Part shown: in pieces, positions 7,013 to 16,922 of the stretch | Layout: the number at the start of each line of letters is the position of its first letter | How positions within the stretch are numbered: position 1 is the first letter of the stretch | Origin: an uncultured Collinsella sp. | GTDB lineage: Bacteria; Actinomycetota; Coriobacteriia; Coriobacteriales; Coriobacteriaceae | NCBI GenBank assembly: GCA_934630385.1 | Contig: CAKTWE010000033.1 | Location: forward strand, 1 to 19,953 | Reading direction: 5' to 3' | Length of the DNA: 19,953 nucleotides | Notes under the pieces: model-generated | Database searches by the model: none | Told to the model about the DNA's origin: nothing | Seen by the model: only the letters and a program-made list of their open reading frames with translations | Position numbers and translations under genes: made by a program

Positions 7013-7032
7013 TGCGTGAAATAAGACACGCA
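7013..7032 (+). promoter_or_regulatory. Hairpin just upstream of the atpE ribosome site
   Basis: TGCGTG at 7013-7018 pairs perfectly with CACGCA at 7027-7032 around an 8-base A-rich loop. It ends 4 bases before the strong ribosome-binding site AAAGGAGG (7037-7044). The atpB-atpE gap is otherwise empty. In E. coli the same gap holds an atpE translation enhancer that helps make many c subunits per complex; a similar role here is inference. Confidence 0.4.
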
Positions 7033-7048
7033 CGACAAAGGAGGAATC

Positions 7049-7243
7049 GTGGGAGTTATCGGTTACGGTCTCGGTGTTATCGGCGCTGGTCTTGCTATCG
7101 GCCTTTCTGCTCTGGGTGCTACGGGTGCTATGGCCCGTCAGCCTGAGGTCCAGGGCCGCGTGTTCACCGTCTTCATCATGGGCTCCGCCTTCGGCGAGGC
7201 TCTGGCTCTGATCGGCTTCGTTGTCGCGCTGATCGTTAAATAG
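7049..7243 (+). CDS. atpE: F1Fo ATP synthase subunit c
   Basis: Subunit c forms the rotating proteolipid ring of Fo. The 64-residue protein is a two-helix hairpin, slightly shorter than the usual 70-80. The first helix has the glycine ladder GYGLGVIGAGLAIG (5-18). The polar loop is ARQPE (29-33). The second helix carries the ion-binding carboxylate Glu50 in GSAFGEALALIG. Helix 1 lacks the glutamine used by sodium-binding rings, and Glu50 is followed by Ala-Leu rather than Ser/Thr. I therefore infer proton coupling. The start is GTG 7049, preceded by AAAGGAGG (7037-7044), the strongest ribosome site in the window, as expected for the most abundant subunit. Helix boundaries are estimated by eye. 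Confidence 0.95.
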   Translation: MGVIGYGLGVIGAGLAIGLSALGATGAMARQPEVQGRVFTVFIMGSAFGEALALIGFVVALIVK

Positions 7244-7258
7244 CACGGAGCGTCAAGT

Positions 7259-7861
7259 ATGAATCTTTCATCCCAGAAGAGCGCGATCGCACTCTCCGCG
7301 TCCGCGGCTGCGCTGCTCATGCCGGTTTCCGCGTTCGCCGAGGACGGCGCTGCCGGTGCGGACATCCTCATCCCTAAGATGGCGGAGTTCATTCCGGCGC
7401 TTATCGCCTTCCTGATCATCTGGATCGTGCTGGCCAAGGTCGCCCTGCCGGGCATTATGAAAACCATGGAGGAGCGCGGTAAGAAGATCGAGGAGAGCCT
7501 CGACGAGGCCGAGAAGACCAAGCAGGAGGCTATTGCCAAGCGCGCCGAGTCTGACTCGATCGTCACCGACGCCCGTCGTCAGGCTGCCGACATCGTTCTC
7601 GAGGCCCGTAAGGACGCCGAGTCCGAGCGCGCCCGTATCATCGAGGCTGCTCACAAGGAGGCCGAGGAGATCATCGCCAAGGCCCACACGACCGTCGAGG
7701 ACGAGCGCAAGTCCATTTACGCCGGTGCTGCGAGCTCCATCGCCGACCTGTCCGTCGCCGTCGCCACCAAGATCGTGGGCGAGGCACTCGAGGACGAGAC
7801 CGAGCAGAAGAAGCTCATCGAGCGCTACATCCAGGAAGCAGGTAGCCTGAATGCCGACTAG
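7259..7861 (+). CDS. atpF: F1Fo ATP synthase subunit b, with signal-peptide-like N-terminus
   Basis: Subunit b is the peripheral stalk that holds F1 against Fo. The 200-residue protein has a membrane helix at about 44-62. A long charged coiled-coil follows from about 66 to 165, rich in Glu, Lys, Arg and Ala. The C-terminal part contacts the delta subunit. Before the membrane helix lies an unusual segment: a lysine at 7, a small-residue hydrophobic stretch at 8-25, and AFA-ED at 25-29, which looks like a signal peptidase I site. Family members usually begin close to the membrane helix. The ATG at 7259 has CGGAG 8 bases upstream. The gene overlaps atpH by 11 bases. Confidence 0.94.
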   Translation: MNLSSQKSAIALSASAAALLMPVSAFAEDGAAGADILIPKMAEFIPALIAFLIIWIVLAKVALPGIMKTMEERGKKIEESLDEAEKTKQEAIAKRAESDSIVTDARRQAADIVLEARKDAESERARIIEAAHKEAEEIIAKAHTTVEDERKSIYAGAASSIADLSVAVATKIVGEALEDETEQKKLIERYIQEAGSLNAD

Positions 7862-8327
7862 CCGCTATCAGGACAAGGTGCTCGAGACCTACGCGCGCTC
7901 CCTCATGGAAGCCGCCAAGGCCGAGAACCATGTGTTCGAGGACCTCGAGATGATCGAGCGCCTGGCTTCCGCCAGCCCCGAGATCATCGCCGTGCTCGAC
8001 ACCATGTCCAAGCGCGACCAGCTCGACCTTCTTCCCAAGGTGGCAGCTGCCTTTAAGTATGTTGCCGAGGAAGACGAGGATGTAGTGGGCGTGACCGTCA
8101 CCACGGCGATCCCGCTCGACGACGAGCTGCGTCAAACCATCACTAAGAAATGCGAGCAGGACTTCGGCCGCAAGGTATTCCTTATCGAGCAGGTCGATCC
8201 GTCTATCGTGGGCGGCCTGGTGCTCGAGGCCCGCGGCGAGCGTCGTGACATTTCCGTCAAGACACAGCTGCGCATCGCGCAGGAGACCCTCGCAAACTCT
8301 GCTAATACGTACGGAGGTGAAGCCTAA
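7851..8327 (+). CDS. atpH: F1 ATP synthase subunit delta
   Basis: Delta joins the top of F1 to the b stalk. The 158-residue protein is a little shorter than usual (about 170-180). The N-terminal helical bundle includes [13 protein letters not shown] at 14-26, the classic delta start. The C-terminal region has the conserved stretch [20 protein letters not shown] at 114-133. The ATG lies inside the end of atpF, and AGGAAGCAGG is upstream within atpF codons, so translation is probably coupled. Its stop codon overlaps the atpA ATG (TAATG). Confidence 0.93.
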   Translation: MPTSRYQDKVLETYARSLMEAAKAENHVFEDLEMIERLASASPEIIAVLDTMSKRDQLDLLPKVAAAFKYVAEEDEDVVGVTVTTAIPLDDELRQTITKKCEQDFGRKVFLIEQVDPSIVGGLVLEARGERRDISVKTQLRIAQETLANSANTYGGEA

Positions 8328-9925
8328 TGTCCGAAACCCTCAATGCCCAGGATATCGCCAAGAAACTGCAGGAGCAGCTCACGAGCCTCTCCGCGACGGT
8401 CGATACGCATGAGGTTTCAACGGTCGACGAGGTAGGCGACGGCATCGCGCGCGTCTCCGGTCTCAAGAGCGCCATGGCAGGCGAGCTTCTGGAGTTCAAG
8501 AGCTCCGATACCGGTGAGACCGTCTTCGGCCTCGCCCAGAACCTTGACCGCGACGAGGTCGGCGCCGTTCTGTTCGGTGCCGTCGACTCCATCAAGGAAG
8601 GCGACGAGTGCCGCACCACTGGCCGCATTATGGATATCCCCGTGAGCCGTGCCATGCTCGGCCGCGTCGTCAATCCGCTCGGCCAGCCCATCGACGGTTT
8701 GGGTGACATTGTTGCCACGCACCGTCGTCCCATCGAGTTCAAGGCCCCCGGCGTTATCGACCGTACCCCGGTGTGCGAGCCGGTTCAGACCGGCCTGTTG
8801 GCTATCGACTCCATGGTGCCTATCGGCCGCGGCCAGCGCGAGCTTATCATCGGCGACCGTAAGACCGGTAAGACCGCCATCGCCATCGACGCTATCCTCA
8901 ACCAGCGTGGCAAGGGCATGGTCTGCATCTATGTCGCCATCGGCCAGAAGGCCTCCACGGTTGCTAACATCCGTGAGACCCTCGCCCAGCACGGTGCGCT
9001 CGAATACACCATCATCGTTTCGGCAACCGCTGCCGATTCTGCCCCGATGCAGTACATCGCGCCTATGGCCGGTGCCGCTATCGGCGAGTTCTTCATGTAC
9101 AACGGCGAGGACGGCAAGCCCGCCAGCGAGACCAACCCCGGCGGCCACGTGCTCGTCATCTACGACGACCTGTCCAAGCAGGCTGTGGCCTACCGTCAGA
9201 TGTCGCTGACGCTGCATCGTCCGCCCGGACGTGAGGCCTATCCTGGCGACATCTTCTACCTGCACTCTCGTCTGCTCGAGCGTGCCGTCAAGATGTCCAA
9301 GAAGAACGGCTACGGCTCTATGACGGCACTGCCGATCATCGAGACCCAGGACGGCGACGTCTCGGCCTACATTCCGACCAACGTCATTTCCATTACCGAT
9401 GGGCAGATCTACCTGCAGTCCGAGCTCTTCTTCCAGGGCCAGCGCCCGGCAGTCGACGTGGGCATCTCCGTGTCCCGCGTCGGTGGCGACGCTCAGACCA
9501 AGGCTATGAAGCAGGTTGCCGGCAACCTTCGCCTGGACCTCGCTTCGTACCAGGAGCTCGCCGGCTTTACGCAGTTCGGCTCCGACCTTGACGAGGCTAC
9601 GCAGAAGCAGCTTACCCACGGTGCTCGCATGACCGAGCTCCTTAAGCAGCCGCGCTACAAGCCGTTTGAGGTTTCCGAGCAGATCGTTACGCTGTTTGCC
9701 GGCAACGAGGGCTTCCTGGATGACCTGGAGATCGCCGATGTGCTGCCTTTCCGTGCCGAGCTCGTCGAGTACATGGACAATGGCTTTGGCTCGCTGCTCG
9801 ACAAGGTTCGCGCCAAGAAGATCGACGATGACACCAAGGCTGAGCTCCTGCGCGTCATCGGTGACTTTAAGCAGCAGTTCATGGCCAAGCACCATGCCGA
9901 TACGACTGGATCAGAGGAGAACTAA
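8327..9925 (+). CDS. atpA: F1 ATP synthase subunit alpha
   Basis: Alpha forms the non-catalytic nucleotide sites of the alpha3beta3 hexamer. The 532-residue protein is slightly long. It has the Walker A loop GDRKTGKT at 176-183, the Walker B segment LVIYDD at 276-281 and SVSRVGG at 381-387, whose Arg384 corresponds to the arginine finger serving the beta site. Between GEFFMYNG and the Walker B strand there is a short extra loop (about 258-273, including [14 protein letters not shown]) not present in E. coli AtpA. GGAGGTGA at 8313-8320 is 6 bases before the ATG, and the start overlaps the atpH stop. Confidence 0.97.
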   Translation: MSETLNAQDIAKKLQEQLTSLSATVDTHEVSTVDEVGDGIARVSGLKSAMAGELLEFKSSDTGETVFGLAQNLDRDEVGAVLFGAVDSIKEGDECRTTGRIMDIPVSRAMLGRVVNPLGQPIDGLGDIVATHRRPIEFKAPGVIDRTPVCEPVQTGLLAIDSMVPIGRGQRELIIGDRKTGKTAIAIDAILNQRGKGMVCIYVAIGQKASTVANIRETLAQHGALEYTIIVSATAADSAPMQYIAPMAGAAIGEFFMYNGEDGKPASETNPGGHVLVIYDDLSKQAVAYRQMSLTLHRPPGREAYPGDIFYLHSRLLERAVKMSKKNGYGSMTALPIIETQDGDVSAYIPTNVISITDGQIYLQSELFFQGQRPAVDVGISVSRVGGDAQTKAMKQVAGNLRLDLASYQELAGFTQFGSDLDEATQKQLTHGARMTELLKQPRYKPFEVSEQIVTLFAGNEGFLDDLEIADVLPFRAELVEYMDNGFGSLLDKVRAKKIDDDTKAELLRVIGDFKQQFMAKHHADTTGSEEN

Positions 9926-9930
9926 GCCCT

Positions 9931-12293
<2,363 letters not shown>

Positions 12294-12296
12294 GTT

Positions 12297-12689
12297 ATGC
12301 GTATCCGCATCGTGTGCCCCGTGAGCTGCGCCTATGAGGGCGACGCTGCGTTTGTGTCGATTCCGTCCACGGATGGCGAGTTTGGCGTTCTGCCTGCTCA
12401 CTCCAGCGAGATCTGCACGATCGACCGCGGTTACGTTCGCGTTTCCGATAAGGCCATGGGCACTGTCGACCACACGTTTGCCGTGGCCGGCGGCTATGCC
12501 CAGGTTGCGGACGATGTCGTGACCGTCCTCGCCGAGCGCGCTTGCGATTTGGCGACCGTCGATGCCGACAAGCTTAAAGCTGATATTCAAGGTTTTGAAG
12601 AGAAGCTGGGTAATTTGTCGGAGGATGATGCACGCCGCGCCTACCTCTATAATGAAATCGCATGGTGTAAGCTCAAGCTTGCCCAATAG
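12297..12689 (+). CDS. atpC: F1 ATP synthase subunit epsilon
   Basis: Epsilon binds the foot of gamma and, in many bacteria, inhibits ATP hydrolysis through its C-terminal helices. The 130-residue protein has the N-terminal beta-sandwich (about 1-88), with GEFGVLPAHSSEI at 27-39 and FAVAGGYAQVADDVVTVLAE at 61-80. Two C-terminal helices follow, at about 93-130. The GGGGGAG stretch lies near 12281-12287. This is the last atp gene; a strong terminator follows at 12727. Confidence 0.94.
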   Translation: MRIRIVCPVSCAYEGDAAFVSIPSTDGEFGVLPAHSSEICTIDRGYVRVSDKAMGTVDHTFAVAGGYAQVADDVVTVLAERACDLATVDADKLKADIQGFEEKLGNLSEDDARRAYLYNEIAWCKLKLAQ

Positions 12690-12726
12690 TCAAACGATTT
12701 AGCGTTCGACCAATTGCGAACACATC

Positions 12727-12764
12727 ATGCCCGGGATGGCCTAGCCACCCCGGGCATGCTTTTT
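12727..12764 (+). terminator. Intrinsic terminator of the atp operon
   Basis: ATGCCCGGG (12727-12735) and TGGC (12737-12740) pair with GCCA (12744-12747) and CCCGGGCAT (12749-12757). This makes a 13-pair stem with a single A-C mismatch and a CTA loop. A run of five T bases follows at 12760-12764. It ends 13 bases before the murA start codon, so murA expression needs read-through or its own nearby promoter. Confidence 0.93.
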
Positions 12765-12777
12765 GAAAGGGTAGACC

Positions 12778-14061
12778 TTGGATATTATCCGCGTTGAGGG
12801 TGGCCACGCCATCGGAGGCTCCGTGCCCGTCTCGGGTGCCAAGAACTCCGCGCTCAAACTCATGGCGGCAACGCTTCTGGCGCCGGGCAAGACGACGCTG
12901 CAGAACGTGCCAGATATTTCCGATGTCCACGTGATGGGCAAGGTACTCAAGGGCATGGGCGCAACAATCGATGTTCTCGACGAGCACACGCTCGAGATTG
13001 ATACCTCTCAGGTCGATTCCTGGGAGGCTCCCTATGAGCTCGTCGCTAAGATGCGTGCTTCCACCGCCGTCATGGGGCCCCTGCTGGGCCGCTTCCATCG
13101 CGCCAAGATTGCCATGCCGGGTGGCTGCAACCTAGGTGCTCGCAAGATCGACATGCACATCCTGGGTCTTGAGGCCCTGGGCGTTGAGTTCGACACTGCC
13201 CACGGCTACATCAACGCCAACGCGCCTCAGGGCCTGCACGGTACCACCGTCACGCTCGAGTTTGCCAGTGTCGGTGCGACCGAGAACCTCATCATGGCTG
13301 CCGTGCGCGCGCAGGGCACCACGGTTATCGACAACGCGGCTCGCGAGCCCGAGATCGTCGATCTCGCTAACATGCTCAACGAAATGGGTGCCAAGATTGT
13401 CGGCGCCGGTACGCCTGTCGTGACCATCGAGGGCGTGGAAGAGCTGCATCCTGTTATCCATCGCGTGGTGGGCGACCGCATCGAGGCCGGTACCTTTATT
13501 GTTGCCGGTGCGTTGATGGCCGACGATCGCGGTGTCGATGTCACGGGCTTTTGCCCCATTCACTTGGGCATGGTGCTCAAGAAGATGGAGCTCATGGGTA
13601 TCGACTGCGAGCGCCTCGAGGATGGCGTCCATGTGAACCGTGCCGAGCGTATTAAGCCGGTCGACATCCAGACGCTTCCGTTCCCCGGCTTCCCGACGGA
13701 CATGCAGGCGCAGATTATGGTACTCTCCGCCCTTGCCGATGGTAGCTCCGTTATCACCGAGAACATCTTCGAGAATCGTTTTATGTTCGCATCCGAGTTG
13801 GTGCGAATGGGTGCCGATATTCGCATCGAGAGCCACCACGCCATGATTCACGGCGTCAAGGGTTTCTCGGGTGCGCAGGTTACCTCGCCCGATCTGCGCG
13901 GCGGCGCAGCTCTTGTTGTCGCTGGTCTGATTGCCGATGGCACGACCGAGGTGTCGGCCATCCATCACATCAAGCGCGGCTATGAGCAGTTTGTCGAAAA
14001 GCTGCAGGCACTTGGCGCTCACGTCGAGCATGCCACTGTCCCCGATCCCGTCATCTACTAA
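12778..14061 (+). CDS. murA: UDP-N-acetylglucosamine 1-carboxyvinyltransferase MurA
   Basis: MurA adds enolpyruvate from PEP to UDP-GlcNAc, the first committed step of peptidoglycan synthesis in the cytoplasm. The 427-residue protein is full length for the EPSP-synthase fold. Lys22 lies in SGAKNSALK. The catalytic loop reads MPGGCNLGARKID at 113-125, with Cys117 at the position attacked by fosfomycin. A fosfomycin-sensitive enzyme is therefore expected from this residue alone. The start is TTG 12778, with GAAAGGG six bases upstream. Placement after atpC is also seen in other actinobacteria. The next gene follows within 12 bases, so the two are likely transcribed together. Confidence 0.96.
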   Translation: MDIIRVEGGHAIGGSVPVSGAKNSALKLMAATLLAPGKTTLQNVPDISDVHVMGKVLKGMGATIDVLDEHTLEIDTSQVDSWEAPYELVAKMRASTAVMGPLLGRFHRAKIAMPGGCNLGARKIDMHILGLEALGVEFDTAHGYINANAPQGLHGTTVTLEFASVGATENLIMAAVRAQGTTVIDNAAREPEIVDLANMLNEMGAKIVGAGTPVVTIEGVEELHPVIHRVVGDRIEAGTFIVAGALMADDRGVDVTGFCPIHLGMVLKKMELMGIDCERLEDGVHVNRAERIKPVDIQTLPFPGFPTDMQAQIMVLSALADGSSVITENIFENRFMFASELVRMGADIRIESHHAMIHGVKGFSGAQVTSPDLRGGAALVVAGLIADGTTEVSAIHHIKRGYEQFVEKLQALGAHVEHATVPDPVIY

Positions 14062-14073
14062 TGCAGGTTGCCT

Positions 14074-15303
14074 ATGTTTAAGAAAAAGCCCCTTGCGGAA
14101 TCCCGAAGACCTTCGACCGGCGCGCAGGCCAAGATCTATAGCCGTGATAATGTCGCCCGCTATTCCGAGCGCGCCCGTCAGCGCCGTCGCGGCCACACGG
14201 TTCGCCGCGTCGCGCTTATTGCCGTGCTCGGTGTGCTGCTGAGCGCAACGACTGCCGCCGGCCTGTGGTTCGCCACCATTATGGGCAAGCTCGGCGATTC
14301 CAACGTCATTACCGACAACCTGCGCCAGATTCTGGTCGATACCGACGAGGCAAAAGACCCGTTCTACGTGCTGCTCCTTGGTACCGACGGTCGTCCGGGC
14401 GAGGATACGTATCGCGCCGACTCGATTATCTTGGCGCGTATCGATCCCACGCAAAAGCAGGCGACGCTCATCTCCATTCCGCGTGATACCAAGGTCGTCT
14501 ACAACGGTTCGACCATGAAAATCAACGCCTGCCACACCTATGGCGGCGCCGAGGCCATGGTCCAGGCGGTCAACGAACTGTGCGGCGTGCAGATTTCGCA
14601 CTATGCCGAGGTCAGCTTCGATGGCATGCAGTCGCTCATCGACTCGGTCGGCGGCATCGACATCAACGCGACCGATGACGTTGATGACCCTGAACACCTC
14701 GACATTAAGATCACCGCCGGTCAGCAGCACATGGATGGCGCAACCGCCCTTACCTATGCCCGCTGCCGCTACATCTATGCTGATGGCGACTACACGCGTA
14801 TGCGCCACCAGCGTCAGGTGCTCGGCGCCCTTGCCAACCAGATCCTCAACAATTTCGATGCCACGAAGATCTTCGACTTGGTCAATTCGCTATCCGATAT
14901 GCTCGTGACCGATATGAGCGTTCAGGACATCGTCTCTACGGTCAATGCCATGCGCGGCATGGATGTTGACGGCATCTATTCGGCCAACTTGCCTTCGTAT
15001 GCCGATGACAGCACCATGATTGATGGCGTGAGCTACGTCTTTGTCTACGAAGACGAGCTCAAGGAAATGATGGAGCGCGTCGACGCTGGTAAGGATCCCA
15101 AGGGCCCCAATACCATGGGCCAGTCCGATGGTTCCAGCTCTACGATCGGCGACCTGAACAACAACACGTCCGACGATTACGCTAACGGCACCGCAACTTC
15201 GTCGGTCAGCTCCGACGATTCCGATGACTCAAGCGATTCGAGCGATTCGGACTACTACGAAGAGCCCACCGGCGACGGCAACGGCTACGAAGCCAACTAC
15301 TAA
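14074..15303 (+). CDS. LytR-CpsA-Psr (LCP) family cell-wall glycopolymer ligase
   Basis: LCP proteins transfer lipid-linked glycopolymers onto peptidoglycan outside the membrane. The 409-residue protein has a basic cytoplasmic tail (1-45), one membrane helix at about 46-68 and an extracellular LCP domain. That domain contains LLGTDGRPGE at 101-110, RADSIILARID at 114-124, SIPRDT at 134-139, KINACHTYGG at 149-158, and TYARCRY with RMRHQRQ at 227-247. The arginines and aspartates that bind pyrophosphate are present. The C-terminus (about 350-409) is a Ser/Asp/Asn-rich low-complexity tail, probably unstructured. The ATG at 14074 is preferred; a TTG at 14068 would add two residues. It follows murA by 12 bases. 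The domain is confident; the particular glycopolymer is unknown. Confidence 0.9.
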   Translation: MFKKKPLAESRRPSTGAQAKIYSRDNVARYSERARQRRRGHTVRRVALIAVLGVLLSATTAAGLWFATIMGKLGDSNVITDNLRQILVDTDEAKDPFYVLLLGTDGRPGEDTYRADSIILARIDPTQKQATLISIPRDTKVVYNGSTMKINACHTYGGAEAMVQAVNELCGVQISHYAEVSFDGMQSLIDSVGGIDINATDDVDDPEHLDIKITAGQQHMDGATALTYARCRYIYADGDYTRMRHQRQVLGALANQILNNFDATKIFDLVNSLSDMLVTDMSVQDIVSTVNAMRGMDVDGIYSANLPSYADDSTMIDGVSYVFVYEDELKEMMERVDAGKDPKGPNTMGQSDGSSSTIGDLNNNTSDDYANGTATSSVSSDDSDDSSDSSDSDYYEEPTGDGNGYEANY

Positions 15304-15331
15304 GTTACGGCGTTTTAACAAACGCCGTAAC
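15304..15331 (+). terminator. Perfect 12-bp hairpin directly after the LCP gene, no T run
   Basis: GTTACGGCGTTT at 15304-15315 pairs perfectly with AAACGCCGTAAC at 15320-15331 around TAAC, starting at the base after the stop codon. No T run follows, so it may protect the 3' end of the mRNA or pause polymerase rather than terminate alone. A canonical terminator follows 43 bases downstream. Confidence 0.55.
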
Positions 15332-15373
15332 GGCTCGACGCTGCGCGCCGCCCAGGGCGACAATTTGTCATTC

Positions 15374-15415
15374 AAAAGGCAGGGCATGACCAGAAGGTCA
15401 ATGCCCTGCCTTTTT
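15374..15415 (+). terminator. Intrinsic terminator of the murA-LCP unit
   Basis: AAAAGGCAGGGCAT (15374-15387) pairs with ATGCCCTGCCTTTT (15401-15414). Inner pairs GACC and GGTC are separated by AGAA, with one bulged A. The T run at 15411-15415 follows the GC-rich stem. The A run on the left means the structure could also work on the minus strand. Confidence 0.92.
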
Positions 15416-15491
15416 CATGCCAACTTGTTCTCCTTGGACGTCGCTCGCTGACGTTGGCTCAACCTGCGATGCTGATTACTCCCCTTGCAGC

Positions 15492-15529
15492 AAAAACCGC
15501 CCTGTTCTCTGTAGAGGATGGGGCGGTTT
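15492..15529 (-). terminator. Intrinsic terminator of pepT
   Basis: Read on the minus strand, AAACCGCCC (complement of 15521-15529) pairs with GGGCGGTTT (complement of 15494-15502). A T run to 15492 follows. It lies 26 bases past the pepT stop codon. Together with the terminator at 15374-15415 it insulates two converging transcripts. Confidence 0.88.
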
Positions 15530-15554
15530 ATCGTTTAGGCTTGTGCGGCCGGGC

Positions 15555-16802
15555 TTATGCGAAGTGGGCGACGAGCTCCTGGAGCACGTCGGTCATCTTC
15601 ACGAGTGAGCTAACCGGGATAAACTCGTTGACGCCGTGGTAGCAGTAACCGCCCGTGGAAAGGTTGGGGCAGGGCAGGCCGCGGAACGACAGCTGCGCGC
15701 CATCGGTGCCACCGCGAATCGGCAGCACCTGAGGCTCAACGTCGCAAGCAAGATAGGCTTCCTTGGCGACGTCGATCAGCTCGGGGTAATCGCACACGAT
15801 CTCGGCCATGTTGCGGTACTGCTGCTTAATCTCCACGGTCACGCGCTCCTCACCCAAACGCTGGTTGAGCATGGCGGCGGCGGAATCAATCAGATCGAGC
15901 TTCTGCTGGAACTTGGCTGCGTCGTGGTCGCGGACGATATAGCGCGCGGTGGCGTGATCGACGGTCGCCGAGACGCCTTCAAGATGGTAGAAACCCTCGT
16001 AGCCCTCGGTGTATTCCGGGCGCTGCACATAGGGGAGCAGGGAGTTAAAGTCGCAGAACAGATTGCCTGCGTTGACCATGCGGCCCTTGGCGTCGCCGGG
16101 GTGGATAGACTGGCCTTCAAAGCGAACGGTTGCCTCGGCGGCATTGAAGCACTCCCACTCAAGCTCGCCGATGGGGCCGCCGTCGACCGTATAGGCGTAC
16201 TTGCAGCCAAAAGCGTCGATGTCCAGCAGCTCCGCGCCGTGGCCGATTTCCTCGTCCGGGCAAAAGCAAATGCCGAGTGCGGGATGGGGCAGGGACGGGT
16301 CTTGAGCGATGCGCGCGACAAGCGCCATGATCTCGGCGACACCAGCCTTGTCGTCTGCGCCCAGCAGGGTGGTGCCATCGCTGCAGACCAGGTCTTCACC
16401 GACCAGGTCGTTCAGGGCGGGAAGTTTAGTGGTGCTCATGGCCACGGGCTTGCCGTCAACGATACCGCTGACCAGGTCGCCGCCTTCGTAGTGCACGATG
16501 TGCGGCTTTACGCCAGCGCCCGGCGCGACCTCGGTGGTGTCGAGGTGGGCGATTAGGCCCAGAGCGGGTTTGTTCTCGGCTCCAGCGCTCGCGGGAATAT
16601 GCGCACAGACATAGGCGTGCTCGGTCACATGAGCATCGGTCGCGCCGAGCTCGCGCAGCTCCTCGGCCAGCACGTTAGCAAGGTCAAACTGAACAGTGCT
16701 CGAAGGCACCTGGTCGCAGTTTGCATCCTCAGACTGCGTGTTGATCTGGACGTAGCGCAAAAAGCGTTCAAGGACGTCGGGGTTCGTGATGTTGTTTTCC
16801 AT
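15555..16802 (-). CDS. pepT: Peptidase T (tripeptide aminopeptidase), M20B family
   Basis: PepT removes N-terminal residues from tripeptides in the cytoplasm using two zinc ions. The 415-residue protein matches E. coli PepT in length (408). All metal and catalytic residues are visible: His86 and Asp88 in AHLDTTEVAPG, Asp150 in GADDKAG, Glu184-Glu185 in CPDEEIGHGA, Asp207 in VDGGPIGELE, His234 in SIHPGDAKG and His389 in YCYHGVNEF. The start at 16802 (MENNITNPDV) matches the family N-terminus, with GGAG eight bases upstream; longer in-frame versions would run through the intergenic palindrome. The gene is divergent from the metal regulator and converges on the LCP gene. The palindrome at 16850-16869 lies at its probable promoter. 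Confidence 0.95.
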   Translation of the reverse strand: MENNITNPDVLERFLRYVQINTQSEDANCDQVPSSTVQFDLANVLAEELRELGATDAHVTEHAYVCAHIPASAGAENKPALGLIAHLDTTEVAPGAGVKPHIVHYEGGDLVSGIVDGKPVAMSTTKLPALNDLVGEDLVCSDGTTLLGADDKAGVAEIMALVARIAQDPSLPHPALGICFCPDEEIGHGAELLDIDAFGCKYAYTVDGGPIGELEWECFNAAEATVRFEGQSIHPGDAKGRMVNAGNLFCDFNSLLPYVQRPEYTEGYEGFYHLEGVSATVDHATARYIVRDHDAAKFQQKLDLIDSAAAMLNQRLGEERVTVEIKQQYRNMAEIVCDYPELIDVAKEAYLACDVEPQVLPIRGGTDGAQLSFRGLPCPNLSTGGYCYHGVNEFIPVSSLVKMTDVLQELVAHFA

Positions 16803-16849
16803 AAGGACCGCTCCAATCTTGGTCGTCGTGTGCAACAAGAACTCTAGCA

Positions 16850-16869
16850 CGGTATGCCACGGCATACCG
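16850..16869. promoter_or_regulatory. 20-bp palindrome between pepT and the DtxR-like gene, candidate operator
   Basis: CGGTATGCC (16850-16858), the centre AC, then GGCATACCG (16861-16869) form a perfect inverted repeat of 9-base arms. A possible -10 TAGAAT for the plus-strand regulator gene lies at 16886-16891. On the other strand, TAGAGT (complement of 16841-16846) could be a -10 for pepT. The palindrome would then sit at the -35 region of both genes. It does not match the known B. subtilis MntR box or the DtxR box as I remember them. No T run follows on either strand, so a terminator is unlikely. Confidence 0.6.
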
Positions 16870-16922
16870 CGACGCTTGGATGGGGTAGAATCAGCCTTTG
16901 AACGCAGAAGGGACGGAAGGTC

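Noticed and set aside
8417..9895. 492-codon minus-strand frame across atpA
   Set aside because: It is a shadow of atpA codons, and there is no recognisable protein.
13132..14808. 558-codon minus-strand frame across murA and the LCP gene
   Set aside because: It spans two real plus-strand genes and their boundary and has no motif.
15636..16556. 306-codon plus-strand frame opposite pepT
   Set aside because: pepT on the minus strand has every metal ligand. The opposite frame is a shadow.
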